NCBI GenBank assembly: GCA_001799635.1
Contig: MGTV01000008.1
Span: 126,879 to 190,878 of the forward strand
DNA from: Elusimicrobia bacterium GWA2_62_23
GTDB lineage: Bacteria; Elusimicrobiota; Elusimicrobia; Elusimicrobiales; UBA9959
Length of the DNA: 64,000 nt
Direction: 5' to 3'
Part shown: piece after piece, positions 1 to 7,962 of the stretch
Layout of the letters: each line of letters begins with the position of its first letter
How positions within the stretch are numbered: the first letter of the stretch is position 1
Position numbers and translations under genes: made by a program
The notes under the pieces: generated by a model
What the model was told of the DNA's origin: nothing
The model's database searches: none
What the model saw: only the letters and a program-made list of their open reading frames with translations

Positions 1-2
1 TC

Positions 3-632
3 GAGCGCGATCTGCACCAGTGGGGCATAGGCGTGCCCCCCGCGGCGCTTATGCGTTTTTGGGCCATGCTGGCGCATTACCACGGCCAGATCTGGAACGC
101 CGCCGAGCCGGCCAAAGCTCTAGGGATAAGCGAGCCCACCGTGCGCAAGTACCTGGATATACTTTCCGGCATCTTCATGGTGCGGCAGCTTCAACCGTGG
201 CACGCCAATCTTAAAAAACGCCAGGTAAAAGCGCCTAAAATATATTTCCGCGACAGCGGCCTGCTTCACCAGATGCTGGGCATACGCTCTGAACGGGAAC
301 TTTTTAACCACCCAAAATACGGCGCGTCCTGGGAAGGGTACGCCGTGGAGGAGGCCATAAAGGCCGCGGCTCCGGACGAAGCCTACTACTGGGCCACCCA
401 TAACGGCGCGGAGATAGATTTGCTGCTGGTGAAGAACGGGAAAATGACCGGCGTGGACTGCAAGCGGGTTGACGCGCCGCATCTGACCCCCTCCATGGGG
501 ATAGCTCTGCGGGACCTGGGCCTGGAACGCATATTTGTAGTATACCCCGGCTCCAGAAAATATGACATAACCGATAAAATAACTGCTCTCCCTTTTGATT
601 CTCTCGCAACGGGGGAAAAAGCTTTTTCCTGA
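3..632 (+). CDS. DUF4143-type ATP-binding protein, C-terminal part (cut by window edge)
   Basis: The reading frame is open to the left edge, so the true start lies outside the window; the in-frame GTG at 33 is not a credible start. The visible part holds a small winged-helix-like stretch (LGISEPTVRKYLDIL) and then the PD-(D/E)XK-like region typical of DUF4143, with EIDLLLVKNGK followed by GVDCK. These are the C-terminal parts of AAA+ proteins annotated ATP-binding protein (DUF4143), with the P-loop domain upstream. Cellular role is unknown for the family; members are scattered and often sit near mobile or toxin-antitoxin genes. It ends 21 bp before rfbC and is probably not functionally part of the sugar locus. 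Family assignment is fairly sure, function is not. Confidence 0.8.
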   Translation, partial: ERDLHQWGIGVPPAALMRFWAMLAHYHGQIWNAAEPAKALGISEPTVRKYLDILSGIFMVRQLQPWHANLKKRQVKAPKIYFRDSGLLHQMLGIRSERELFNHPKYGASWEGYAVEEAIKAAAPDEAYYWATHNGAEIDLLLVKNGKMTGVDCKRVDAPHLTPSMGIALRDLGLERIFVVYPGSRKYDITDKITALPFDSLATGEKAFS

Positions 633-653
633 AACTAGCTCTCCGGAACTCTT

Positions 654-1196
654 ATGAAATTTGTCTTTAGGAAAACCGTGATCGCGGGCCTGGTGGTAGT
701 TAAGCCCGAGGTGGGGCAGGACGAGCGGGGAACCTTCTCCGAGAACTATAAAGCCTCCGAGTTCCGCAAAGCCGGCATTAAGACGCTTTTCGTGCAGGAG
801 AACCGCTCGGTTTCCCGCCGGAACGTGCTGCGGGGGCTGCATTACCAGCGCCCGCCACACTCCCAGGCCAAGCTGGTGCGCTGCGGCCAGGGCCGCATCT
901 TCGAGGTGGCGGTGGACCTGCGGCCCGGTTCCAGGACCTTCGCAAAGCATTACTCGCTGGAGCTTTCGGCGGCCAACGGCCTTATGCTTTATATCCCCGA
1001 AGGCTTCGCCCACGGCTTTTACGCGCTTACGGATAAGGCCGAAGTGATGTACAAGTGTTCGCGCGAATACGCGCCCTCTCACGACGCCGGCGTGCGCTGG
1101 AACGACCCCGCGCTGAAGATAAAGTGGCCGTGCAAACGCCCGGTGCTGTCGCCAAAGGATAAGGCGCTGCCCTTCCTGGCGGAGCGCGGCAAATAG
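654..1196 (+). CDS. rfbC: dTDP-4-dehydrorhamnose 3,5-epimerase
   Basis: Cytosolic enzyme that epimerises C3 and C5 of dTDP-4-keto-6-deoxyglucose, step three of dTDP-L-rhamnose synthesis. The 180-residue length and cupin fold sequence match RmlC. His63 in LRGLHYQ, Tyr133 in VMYKCS and Asp169 in LSPKDK correspond to the family's catalytic His/Asp dyad and Tyr. It starts at an ATG 21 bp after the DUF4143 stop and is followed by rfbA 7 bp downstream, giving the order rfbC-rfbA-rfbB. No rfbD (the final reductase) is found in the window, so the end product could be L-rhamnose, if rfbD is elsewhere, or another dTDP-6-deoxyhexose. Confidence 0.95.
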   Translation: MKFVFRKTVIAGLVVVKPEVGQDERGTFSENYKASEFRKAGIKTLFVQENRSVSRRNVLRGLHYQRPPHSQAKLVRCGQGRIFEVAVDLRPGSRTFAKHYSLELSAANGLMLYIPEGFAHGFYALTDKAEVMYKCSREYAPSHDAGVRWNDPALKIKWPCKRPVLSPKDKALPFLAERGK

Positions 1197-1203
1197 GAGT
1201 TCT

Positions 1204-2073
1204 ATGAAAGGGATAATCCTCGCCGGGGGGGCAGGCACCCGTCTCTACCCCATAACCAACGCCGTCTGCAAGCAGCTGCTGCCGGTTTACGACAAGCCGA
1301 TGATCTACTACCCGCTTTCGGCGCTGATGCTGGCCGGCATACGGGACATACTCATAATTTCCACGCCCAAGGACCTGCCGCGCTTCCGCGAGATGCTGGG
1401 CGACGGGCGGGCCTGGGGCCTTAAATTCAGCTACGCCGAGCAGCCGCAGCCCAAGGGCATCGCCCAGGCGCTGTGCATCGGGGCGGAATTCGCGGGCTCC
1501 GATGACGTCTGCCTGGTGCTGGGCGACAACATTTTCTACGGCCACGGCCTGCCCGAGGCTTTCCGCAAGGCAGTAGCGGCCGCGCGTAAGAAGAAGGCAA
1601 CGGTCTTCGGCTATTACGTGAACGACCCTGAACGCTACGGCGTGGTGGAGTTCAATAAGGCCGGCAAGGCGCTCTCGATAATTGAAAAACCGGCCCGGCC
1701 CAAGTCTAATTACGCGGTTACCGGCCTCTATTTCTACCCCAACAGCGTTATTACAGTGGCTCGCGGCATAAAGCCCAGCCGCCGCGGCGAACTGGAGATC
1801 ACCGACGTGAACAAGGCCTTCCTTAAGTGGGGGGCTTTGGACGTGCAGCTGCTTGGCCGCGGCTACGCCTGGCTGGATACCGGCACCTGCGAAAGCCTGC
1901 TGGAAGCGGGGGAGTTCATGTCCACCATGGAGCGGCGCCAGGGCCTGAAGATAGCCTGTGTGGAAGAGATAGCTTTCAACATGGGCTACATAAACCGCAC
2001 CCAACTGCTGAAGCTCGCCGACGGGATAGGCGCCAATGGCTATGCCGAATACCTGCGGAGAGTGGCCGCCTGA
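1204..2073 (+). CDS. rfbA: Glucose-1-phosphate thymidylyltransferase
   Basis: Transfers dTMP from dTTP to glucose-1-phosphate, giving dTDP-glucose, the entry step of dTDP-deoxysugar synthesis. The N-terminus [18 protein letters not shown] is the nucleotide-binding signature (GGxGTRLxPxT). [16 protein letters not shown] and [12 protein letters not shown] are conserved blocks of the RmlA family, and 289 residues is the normal length. The gene begins 7 bp after rfbC and its TGA overlaps the rfbB ATG by one base, so the three are almost certainly one transcript. RmlA enzymes are usually feedback-inhibited by dTDP-rhamnose; nothing in the sequence argues against this. Confidence 0.97.
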   Translation: MKGIILAGGAGTRLYPITNAVCKQLLPVYDKPMIYYPLSALMLAGIRDILIISTPKDLPRFREMLGDGRAWGLKFSYAEQPQPKGIAQALCIGAEFAGSDDVCLVLGDNIFYGHGLPEAFRKAVAAARKKKATVFGYYVNDPERYGVVEFNKAGKALSIIEKPARPKSNYAVTGLYFYPNSVITVARGIKPSRRGELEITDVNKAFLKWGALDVQLLGRGYAWLDTGTCESLLEAGEFMSTMERRQGLKIACVEEIAFNMGYINRTQLLKLADGIGANGYAEYLRRVAA

Positions 2074-3143
2074 TGAGATCCGACGCCAATATCCTCGTTA
2101 CCGGCGGAGCCGGCTTCATAGGCGCCAACTTTATACGCTACGTGCTGGCCCTCCCCGGTTTCAAGGGGCGCGTGATAAACCTGGATAAGCTTACCTACGC
2201 CGGCAACCTAAATAACCTCGACGGCCTCGGCTCCCGGCACGTGTTCGTGAAAGGCGACATCTGCGACTACAGGAAAGTGCTGGGGCTGCTGCGGCGTTAT
2301 AAGATCGCCTGCGTGGTCAATTTCGCGGCCGAAAGCCACGTGGACCGGTCCATACACGGGCCGGCTGAATTCGTGCGGTCGAATATCAACGGTACTTTCT
2401 CGCTGCTGGAAGCGGCGAGGGCCGCCTGGGCCGGGCGCAAGGACGTGCGCTTCCACCACGTCAGCACCGACGAGGTTTACGGGTCCCTGGGGAAGACCGG
2501 CAAGTTCAAGGAGACCACGCCTTACGACCCGCGCAGCCCGTATTCGGCTTCCAAGGCCTCTTCGGACCACCTGGTGATGGCGTACCACCACACCTACGGC
2601 CTACCGGTGACCATTTCCAACTGCTCCAACAATTACGGGCCCTATCATTTCCCGGAGAAGCTCATTCCGCTGGTAATCCTGAACGCCTTGGAAGGCAAGC
2701 CGCTGCCGGTTTACGGCGACGGCATGCAGGTGCGCGACTGGCTTTACGTAGTGGATCATTGCGCGGCTATCTGGCGCGTTATGAACAAGGGACGTACCGG
2801 GCAGACCTACAACGTGGGCGGCAACAGCGAGATGGCGAATATCGACGTGGTAAAGGGGATCTGCGCCGCGCTGGAGAAATTCCAGCCTTCCTGCTGCAAC
2901 GCCCTGCTTAAGGGGAAAAAGTACGCGGAGCTGATAACCTACGTGAAAGACCGCCCCGGCCACGACCGGCGCTACGCCATAGATTTTTCCAAGATACGCC
3001 GGGAACTTGGCTGGAAACCTTCAGTGACCTTTAAAGAGGGGCTGGAGAGCACGGTGGTGTGGTATCTGGGCAATTCCGCCTGGGTGCGCGACGTGAAGAC
3101 CGGCGCGTACCGCGGGTGGCTGAAGAAAAATTATTCCAGATGA
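2073..3143 (+). CDS. rfbB: dTDP-glucose 4,6-dehydratase
   Basis: NAD+-dependent extended SDR that converts dTDP-glucose to dTDP-4-keto-6-deoxyglucose. The ORF track starts it at 1827, inside rfbA. The ATG at 2073 overlaps the rfbA stop by one base and gives [20 protein letters not shown], the correct N-terminus with the Rossmann glycine motif, so 356 residues. The dehydratase signature is present: STDEVYG holds the Thr-Asp-Glu active-site trio and PYSASKAS holds the YxxxK pair. The stop overlaps the next gene's start (ATGA), implying coupled translation with the metallo-hydrolase downstream. Confidence 0.96.
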   Translation: MRSDANILVTGGAGFIGANFIRYVLALPGFKGRVINLDKLTYAGNLNNLDGLGSRHVFVKGDICDYRKVLGLLRRYKIACVVNFAAESHVDRSIHGPAEFVRSNINGTFSLLEAARAAWAGRKDVRFHHVSTDEVYGSLGKTGKFKETTPYDPRSPYSASKASSDHLVMAYHHTYGLPVTISNCSNNYGPYHFPEKLIPLVILNALEGKPLPVYGDGMQVRDWLYVVDHCAAIWRVMNKGRTGQTYNVGGNSEMANIDVVKGICAALEKFQPSCCNALLKGKKYAELITYVKDRPGHDRRYAIDFSKIRRELGWKPSVTFKEGLESTVVWYLGNSAWVRDVKTGAYRGWLKKNYSR

Positions 3144-3883
3144 AAGTAGTCTTCCTCGGAACCAACGGCTGGTACGATACCGGTACCGGCAATACGGTTT
3201 GTGCGCTCATCAAGACAGCGCGCTACGATATAGTGCTGGACGCCGGGTACGGCCTGCATAAACTCAATAAGTACTGCGACGGCAGCAAACCGGTTTTCAT
3301 CCTGCTCAGCCATTACCATATAGACCACATAGCCGGCCTGCATACGCTGGTGAAGTTCCGTTTTAAGAAAGGCCTTACCATCTGCGCCCAGAAAGGCGGG
3401 CGCAAGGTGCTTGATACTTTTGTGGGGCGCCCATTCACCGTGCCGCTTAAAAAACTCCCCTATCCCGTAAAAGTTCTGGAATTGCCGTCGGAGATAAAGA
3501 ATCTGCCGTTCAAGGTTAAAACGCTGCCGCTGGTGCACGCGGACCCCGTGCTGGGCTTCCGCCTGGAACTGGAGGGGAAAAGCGTAACCTATTGCACCGA
3601 CACCGGTTATTGCCCCAACGCCCTGGAACTGGCCCGCGGCGCGGACCTGCTTATAACCGAATGCGCCCACCTGCCCGGCGAGCACAACCCCGCCTGGCCG
3701 CACTTCAATCCCGAAACCGCGGCCAAACTCGCCCTGGAGGCCGGCGCCAAGCGCCTGGCCCTCACCCACTTCTCCGCGGAACGCTACCACAAACCCGCCC
3801 TGCGCGCCATGGCCCTGCGGCTGGCCCGCAGGACTTTTCCCCGGGTAACAGCCGCCCGTGACGGTTCTCAAGTCAAGGTCTGA
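3140..3883 (+). CDS. Metallo-beta-lactamase-fold hydrolase (RNase Z-like)
   Basis: A 247-residue protein of the MBL superfamily, nearest in style to RNase Z/ElaC-like phosphodiesterases. The zinc-binding motif is SHYHIDHIAG (HxHxDH, about residues 60-65). Further metal ligands are plausible in LVHADPV, YCTDTGY and the C-terminal LTHFS. The track start at 3059 lies inside rfbB; the ATG at 3140 overlaps the rfbB stop (ATGA) and starts at the family's usual MKVVFLGT. No tRNA or RNA substrate is indicated by the neighbours, and coupling to rfbB suggests co-regulation with sugar synthesis. Substrate unknown; it could be an RNase, a cyclic nucleotide phosphodiesterase or a small-molecule hydrolase. 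Confidence 0.85.
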   Translation: MKVVFLGTNGWYDTGTGNTVCALIKTARYDIVLDAGYGLHKLNKYCDGSKPVFILLSHYHIDHIAGLHTLVKFRFKKGLTICAQKGGRKVLDTFVGRPFTVPLKKLPYPVKVLELPSEIKNLPFKVKTLPLVHADPVLGFRLELEGKSVTYCTDTGYCPNALELARGADLLITECAHLPGEHNPAWPHFNPETAAKLALEAGAKRLALTHFSAERYHKPALRAMALRLARRTFPRVTAARDGSQVKV

Positions 3884-3913
3884 TACCGTTTGCCCTGCTT
3901 CGCCGCTCCGGGC

Positions 3914-3931
3914 TTTGATATAATGAATATA
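3914..3931 (+). promoter_or_regulatory. Extended -10 promoter of the zeta-like gene
   Basis: The sequence TTTGATATAAT contains a perfect TATAAT at 3919-3924 preceded by TG one base away, i.e. an extended -10 element. No good -35 is visible. The expected transcript start is about 3931, only about 4 bases before the ATG at 3935. There is no Shine-Dalgarno sequence, so the mRNA would be leaderless or nearly so. Confidence 0.6.
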
Positions 3932-3934
3932 TAG

Positions 3935-4516
3935 ATGAGCCTCCCCAAGAATGTATACGTGGTGGCTGGCCCTAACGGGGCAGGTAAGACCACTTTCGCC
4001 CGTGAATTCCTGCCAAATTACGCGCATTGCCCCAACTTTGTAAACGCGGACCTTATCGCACAGGGATTGTCTCCTTTCAGGCCGCGCGCGGCGGCCATTA
4101 AGGCCGGAAAACTGGTGCTTCGCAACATAGCCGAGTACGCTGCCGCGGGGGTGGATTTCGGGTTTGAAACCACGCTTTCAGGACGCACACATCTTAAACT
4201 GTTTCAAAAACTTGCAGTGAAAGGTTACAAGGTCCACATTTTCTTCCTATGGGTGCCGGCTCCTCAGCTTTCTTTGATGCGTATTCGCAACAGGGTGCTC
4301 GGCGGAGGACATCATGTTCCCACCGCGGATGTCATCAGGCGGTTCTCCCGTTCCATGAACAACTTTTTCAGCGTCTACAAAGACGCGGCCTCCACGTGGA
4401 TGCTGTTCGATAACTCCGGCAGAAAACCGGTTTTGGCGGCCAAGCGTGTGAACGGTTACGCGGTGATTGAGGACCGTGAGGTATATACCAGGATAACTGC
4501 GGCGGGATCTCTATGA
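3935..4516 (+). CDS. Zeta-toxin-family P-loop kinase
   Basis: A 193-residue P-loop protein. VVAGPNGAGKTTFAREFL is the Walker A (GPNGAGKTT, about residues 12-20). NADLIAQGLSPF and DFGFETTLSGRTH match the zeta/AAA_33 group, whose best known members phosphorylate UDP-N-acetylglucosamine. The C-terminus carries arginine-rich helices (RRFSRSMNNFF) typical of this chromosomal subgroup. Many members are annotated toxins from homology only, and this shorter subgroup is not proven to poison peptidoglycan synthesis. It has its own near-leaderless promoter, and its TGA overlaps the start of a 49-residue gene (ATGA). It sits between the dTDP- and CDP-sugar operons. Confidence 0.8.
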   Translation: MSLPKNVYVVAGPNGAGKTTFAREFLPNYAHCPNFVNADLIAQGLSPFRPRAAAIKAGKLVLRNIAEYAAAGVDFGFETTLSGRTHLKLFQKLAVKGYKVHIFFLWVPAPQLSLMRIRNRVLGGGHHVPTADVIRRFSRSMNNFFSVYKDAASTWMLFDNSGRKPVLAAKRVNGYAVIEDREVYTRITAAGSL

Positions 4517-4662
4517 AAAAAAGAATGACAATGCAGGATAAGGCTGAAGCGGCCATTAAAGTGGCCGTGCGTAAGGCCATTGCGGAGCACAAAAAGAGCG
4601 GACGTCCTATAGCTATTTGGGAAAACGGCCGTGCCGTTAATGTGCCGGCCTCCAAAATTTGA
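4513..4662 (+). CDS. Small partner protein of the zeta-like kinase (49 aa)
   Basis: Too short for the ORF track. It starts at an ATG overlapping the zeta-like gene's stop (ATGA) and reads 49 residues to TGA. It begins MKKRMTMQDKAEAAIKVAVR, a basic amphipathic helix, and ends in a short strand-like segment IAIWENGRAVNVPA. Small proteins of this shape often lie directly after zeta-like genes and are suspected antitoxins or accessory subunits; this is a context inference, since the sequence has no named domain I can recognise. Classical epsilon antitoxins precede zeta, so the order here is reversed. Confidence 0.7.
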   Translation: MKKRMTMQDKAEAAIKVAVRKAIAEHKKSGRPIAIWENGRAVNVPASKI

Positions 4663-4709
4663 GTAACCGAGCCGATATCTTACAGTAATCCATCAAAGGA
4701 GACCGAGAT

Positions 4710-5486
4710 ATGAAAGTAGTCATACTGTCCGGCGGCATGGGCACGCGCCTGAGCGAAGAAACTGATCTAAAACCCAAACCTATGGCCGAGATCGGCGAAA
4801 AGCCGATGCTCTGGCACATAATGAAGATCTATTCCCATTACGGGTTCAACGATTTTGTGCTCTGCCTTGGCTACAAGGGCTACATGATCAAGGAGTACTT
4901 CGCCAACTATTTCCTGCATCAGGCCGACGTGACCATAGACATGAAGAACAACAAGATGGAAGTCCATCACAAGAAGGCGGAGCCGTGGCGAGTAACCATG
5001 GTGGATACCGGGTTAAATACCATGACCGGAGGCCGCGTAAAAAGGATACAGAAATATGTGGGGAACGAACCTTTTATGCTTACCTACGGAGACGGGGTGG
5101 CGGATATCGATCTGAAAAAACTCGTGGCTTTCCATCGGCAGCACGGCGGTCACGCTACTATTACCGCAATTCAGCCGCTTGGCCGATTCGGAGCGATAGC
5201 CATGAAGAAGGACGGTTCGGTAAAGGCCTTTCAGGAGAAGCCCCAGGGTGACGGGGCTTGGATCAACGGCGGGTTCTTCGTGCTGGAGCCGCAGATCTTC
5301 AACTACATACAGGATGGGGACCCCACGATTTGGGAGCGAGAGCCTTTGGAGGGGTTGGCCAAGGACGGGCAACTCACCGCATATCAACATAAGGGGTTCT
5401 GGAAGTGTATGGATACCCTGCGGGACAAGACCGAGTTGGAAAACTTCTGGAAATCAGGCAAAGCCCCCTGGAAGGTTTGGAAATGA
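4710..5486 (+). CDS. rfbF: Glucose-1-phosphate cytidylyltransferase
   Basis: Makes CDP-glucose from CTP and glucose-1-phosphate, the entry to CDP-3,6-dideoxyhexoses such as abequose, paratose, tyvelose, ascarylose and yersiniose. The 258-residue length, the N-terminal GGMGTRLSEET and PMAEIGEKPMLWHIMK, and YGDGVADIDL are characteristic of RfbF/AscA/DdhA. It has a strong ribosome-binding site (AAGGAGA, 4696-4702) 7 bases before ATG. The stop overlaps the rfbG start (ATGA). Codon choice looks less biased than in rfbA/rfbB just upstream, by eye only. Confidence 0.95.
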   Translation: MKVVILSGGMGTRLSEETDLKPKPMAEIGEKPMLWHIMKIYSHYGFNDFVLCLGYKGYMIKEYFANYFLHQADVTIDMKNNKMEVHHKKAEPWRVTMVDTGLNTMTGGRVKRIQKYVGNEPFMLTYGDGVADIDLKKLVAFHRQHGGHATITAIQPLGRFGAIAMKKDGSVKAFQEKPQGDGAWINGGFFVLEPQIFNYIQDGDPTIWEREPLEGLAKDGQLTAYQHKGFWKCMDTLRDKTELENFWKSGKAPWKVWK

Positions 5487-6544
5487 ATTTCTGGCAGGAC
5501 CGGCGGGTGTTTATTACCGGGCATACCGGCTTTAAGGGCGCCTGGCTTACCATCTGGCTGGATTCGCTTGGAGCCAAGGTTACGGGCTATGCCCTTAAGC
5601 CGCCCACCCGGCCCAGCCTGTTCGAACTCTGCCGGCTGGACCGCCGCGTTAATTCCGTTATCTCCGACGTGCGCGACGGCGCCCGCCTTAAGAAGGCCAT
5701 GCGGGCCGCCCGCCCGGAAGTGGTCATTCACATGGCCGCCCAGCCGCTGGTGCGGGAGTCCTACCGGGCCCCGGCCGAAACTTACGAGACCAACGTGATG
5801 GGCGTGGTGAACGTGCTGGAAGCGGTGCGCGCCTGCCCCTCCGTGAAGGCCGTGGTGAACGTTACCACGGACAAGTGTTACGAGAACAAGGAACACGCCC
5901 GGGCCTTCCGCGAGGACGAGCCGATGGGCGGCTACGACCCTTACTCGTCGAGCAAGGCCTGCTCCGAGCTCGTTACCACTACCTACCGCAATTCTTTTTT
6001 TAACCCTAAGGACTATAAGGCTCACGGCGTGGCGCTGGCCAGCGCCCGCGCGGGCAATGTGATAGGCGGGGGGGATTGGGCGGCGGACCGCCTTGTTCCG
6101 GACCTGATACGCGCCGGGCTGAAGGGCGAGAAGGCCCTTATACGCAATCCGCGCGCCGTGCGCCCGTGGCAGCACGTGCTGGAGCCGCTGTCGGGCTACC
6201 TGCTGCTGGCGGAGAAACTTTATAAATACGGCCCCAAATTCGCGCAGGCGTGGAACTTCGGGCCTGACGCCGGGGACGCCAAGGACGTGGAGTGGATAGT
6301 GAAGCGTATGTTCGCGGCCTGGCCGGAGGCCCCCGGCTATGTTATGGACAAAGGCCGGAACCCGCACGAGGCGCATTACCTTAAACTGGATTCCTCCAAA
6401 GCCCGACGTGAGTTGGGCTGGGCGCCGCGCTGGCGCATAGACGGGGCCATAGACCGCATAATCTCCTGGACCCGCGCCTACGCCGCAGGCCAGGACATGC
6501 GCCGGGTCTGCCTGGAACAGATAAAGGACTATACCGACCTATGA
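5483..6544 (+). CDS. rfbG: CDP-glucose 4,6-dehydratase
   Basis: NAD+-dependent extended SDR giving CDP-4-keto-6-deoxyglucose. The track start at 5405 lies in rfbF; the ATG at 5483 overlaps the rfbF stop and yields MNFWQDRRVFITGHTGFKG, the standard start of this family, 353 residues. The glycine motif is TGHTGFKG, and DPYSSSKAC carries the YxxxK catalytic pair. NVTTDKCYEN replaces the TDEVYG of dTDP homologues, as is usual in RfbG. The stop overlaps rfbH (ATGA), so rfbFGH are translationally coupled. Confidence 0.95.
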   Translation: MNFWQDRRVFITGHTGFKGAWLTIWLDSLGAKVTGYALKPPTRPSLFELCRLDRRVNSVISDVRDGARLKKAMRAARPEVVIHMAAQPLVRESYRAPAETYETNVMGVVNVLEAVRACPSVKAVVNVTTDKCYENKEHARAFREDEPMGGYDPYSSSKACSELVTTTYRNSFFNPKDYKAHGVALASARAGNVIGGGDWAADRLVPDLIRAGLKGEKALIRNPRAVRPWQHVLEPLSGYLLLAEKLYKYGPKFAQAWNFGPDAGDAKDVEWIVKRMFAAWPEAPGYVMDKGRNPHEAHYLKLDSSKARRELGWAPRWRIDGAIDRIISWTRAYAAGQDMRRVCLEQIKDYTDL

Positions 6545-7875
6545 CGAAGCAGGAACAGAAGGCCAGGGCCGAGATCTTTAGGAAAGTTTCCGCTTACTAC
6601 AAGCGGTTCCACGGGAAGCCGCCGTTCAAGGCGGGGGAAACTTTCGTGAATTACGGCGGGCGGGTTTACGACGAGAAAGAACTCGTTAACCTCACTGACA
6701 CGGCCCTGGATTTCTGGCTTACCTCGGGCCGCTACTGCGCGGCTTTCGAGAAGGAACTCGGGGCTTACCTGGGCGTTAAATACGTGTCCCTGGTGAATTC
6801 CGGTTCTTCGGCCAACCTCATAGCTTTCATGGCGCTCACATCTCCCAAGCTGGGCGCGCGGCAGATAAAGCCCGGCGACGAAGTTATAACCGTGGCCGCG
6901 GGTTTCCCTACCACCGTTACGCCCATAATCCAGTACGGCGCGGTGGCGGTGTTCGTGGATGTTCAACTGCCTTCCTACAACATAGACTGCTCCCGCCTGA
7001 AAGGCGCCCTTTCCAAAAAGACCAAGGCCGTAATGCTGGCTCACACGCTGGGCAATCCATTCGATATCAAGGCCGTAAAAGCCTTCTGCGCCAGACACAA
7101 GCTCTGGCTCATAGAGGACAACTGCGACGCGCTGGGCTCCAAATACGCCGGCAAGTTCACCGGCACGCACGGCGACATAGGCACGTCGAGCTTTTACCCG
7201 CCGCACCACATGACCATGGGCGAGGGCGGGGCGGTGTACACCAACGACCCGCTGCTCAAGCGCCTCATAGAATCTTTCCGCGACTGGGGCCGGGATTGCT
7301 GGTGCGCCTCGGGCAAGGACAATACCTGCCACAACCGCTTTACCCGGAAATACGGCGAACTGCCGCTCGGCTACGATCACAAATACGTCTATTCCCATTT
7401 CGGCTACAACCTGAAGGCCACCGAGATGCAGGCCGCCGTGGGGCTGGCGCAGCTCAAGAAATTCCCGGCTTTCGTGGAGGCCCGCAAAAAGAACTGGGCT
7501 TTCCTGCGCAAGGCGCTGGCCAAGTTCTCGGACAAGCTCGTTCTTCCCGAGCCAGCGCCGCATTCCTCTCCGAGCTGGTTCGGTTTCCTGGTGACCGTGC
7601 GCAAGAATGCCGGCTTTACCCGCGAGCAGCTGGTGAACCACCTGGAGAACAATAAGGTGCAGACGCGCATGCTCTTCGCCGGCAACCTCATAAAGCACCC
7701 CTGCTTCGACGGCATGCGCAAGTCCGGCAAGGGCTACCGCGTGAGCGGCCGGCTGGAGAATACCGACCGGATACTCAACAGCACTTTCTGGATTGGCGTC
7801 TATCCCGGCATGACCCCCGCTATGCTGCGCTACATGGCCGGCACGTTCGAGTCCTTTTTTCGCAAGACCACCTAG
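6541..7875 (+). CDS. rfbH: CDP-4-keto-6-deoxyglucose 3-dehydrase (E1, PMP and [2Fe-2S] dependent)
   Basis: Removes the C3 hydroxyl of CDP-4-keto-6-deoxyglucose using pyridoxamine phosphate and a [2Fe-2S] cluster. It has the aspartate-aminotransferase fold, but the Schiff-base lysine is replaced by histidine in FYPPHHMTMGEGG, the hallmark of E1. The cluster ligands fit the E1 spacing exactly: Cys in EDNCDALG, 57 residues, CWC, then 7 residues and Cys in DNTCHNRF (C-X57-C-X1-C-X7-C). At 444 residues it is normal length. E1 needs an electron-donating partner (E3, RfbI/AscD/DdhD); none is in the window, so it must be supplied from elsewhere or by another redox protein. Confidence 0.95.
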   Translation: MTKQEQKARAEIFRKVSAYYKRFHGKPPFKAGETFVNYGGRVYDEKELVNLTDTALDFWLTSGRYCAAFEKELGAYLGVKYVSLVNSGSSANLIAFMALTSPKLGARQIKPGDEVITVAAGFPTTVTPIIQYGAVAVFVDVQLPSYNIDCSRLKGALSKKTKAVMLAHTLGNPFDIKAVKAFCARHKLWLIEDNCDALGSKYAGKFTGTHGDIGTSSFYPPHHMTMGEGGAVYTNDPLLKRLIESFRDWGRDCWCASGKDNTCHNRFTRKYGELPLGYDHKYVYSHFGYNLKATEMQAAVGLAQLKKFPAFVEARKKNWAFLRKALAKFSDKLVLPEPAPHSSPSWFGFLVTVRKNAGFTREQLVNHLENNKVQTRMLFAGNLIKHPCFDGMRKSGKGYRVSGRLENTDRILNSTFWIGVYPGMTPAMLRYMAGTFESFFRKTT

Positions 7876-7877
7876 TT

Positions 7878-7905
7878 TTGGGCCCCGCCCCGCCTTTGCT
7901 ATAAT
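7878..7905 (+). promoter_or_regulatory. Probable sigma70-type promoter for the GDP-sugar operon
   Basis: TTGGGC at 7878-7883 and a perfect TATAAT at 7900-7905, spaced 16 bases, lie in the 87-bp gap between rfbH and gmd. The leader that follows contains a GC hairpin. The -10 is strong and the -35 is moderate. Confidence 0.6.
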
Positions 7906-7918
7906 ATAGATATTAATA

Positions 7919-7938
7919 AGCCGGCTTGCCGGCCGGTT
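7919..7938 (+). other. GC-rich leader hairpin upstream of gmd
   Basis: GCCGGC-TT-GCCGGC (7920-7933) can fold on itself in the untranslated leader between the promoter and gmd. There is no U-tract, so it is unlikely to be an intrinsic terminator. It may affect mRNA stability; function is inferred only. Confidence 0.35.
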
Positions 7939-7962
7939 TAATTCTATCCAAAGGCGGACAAC

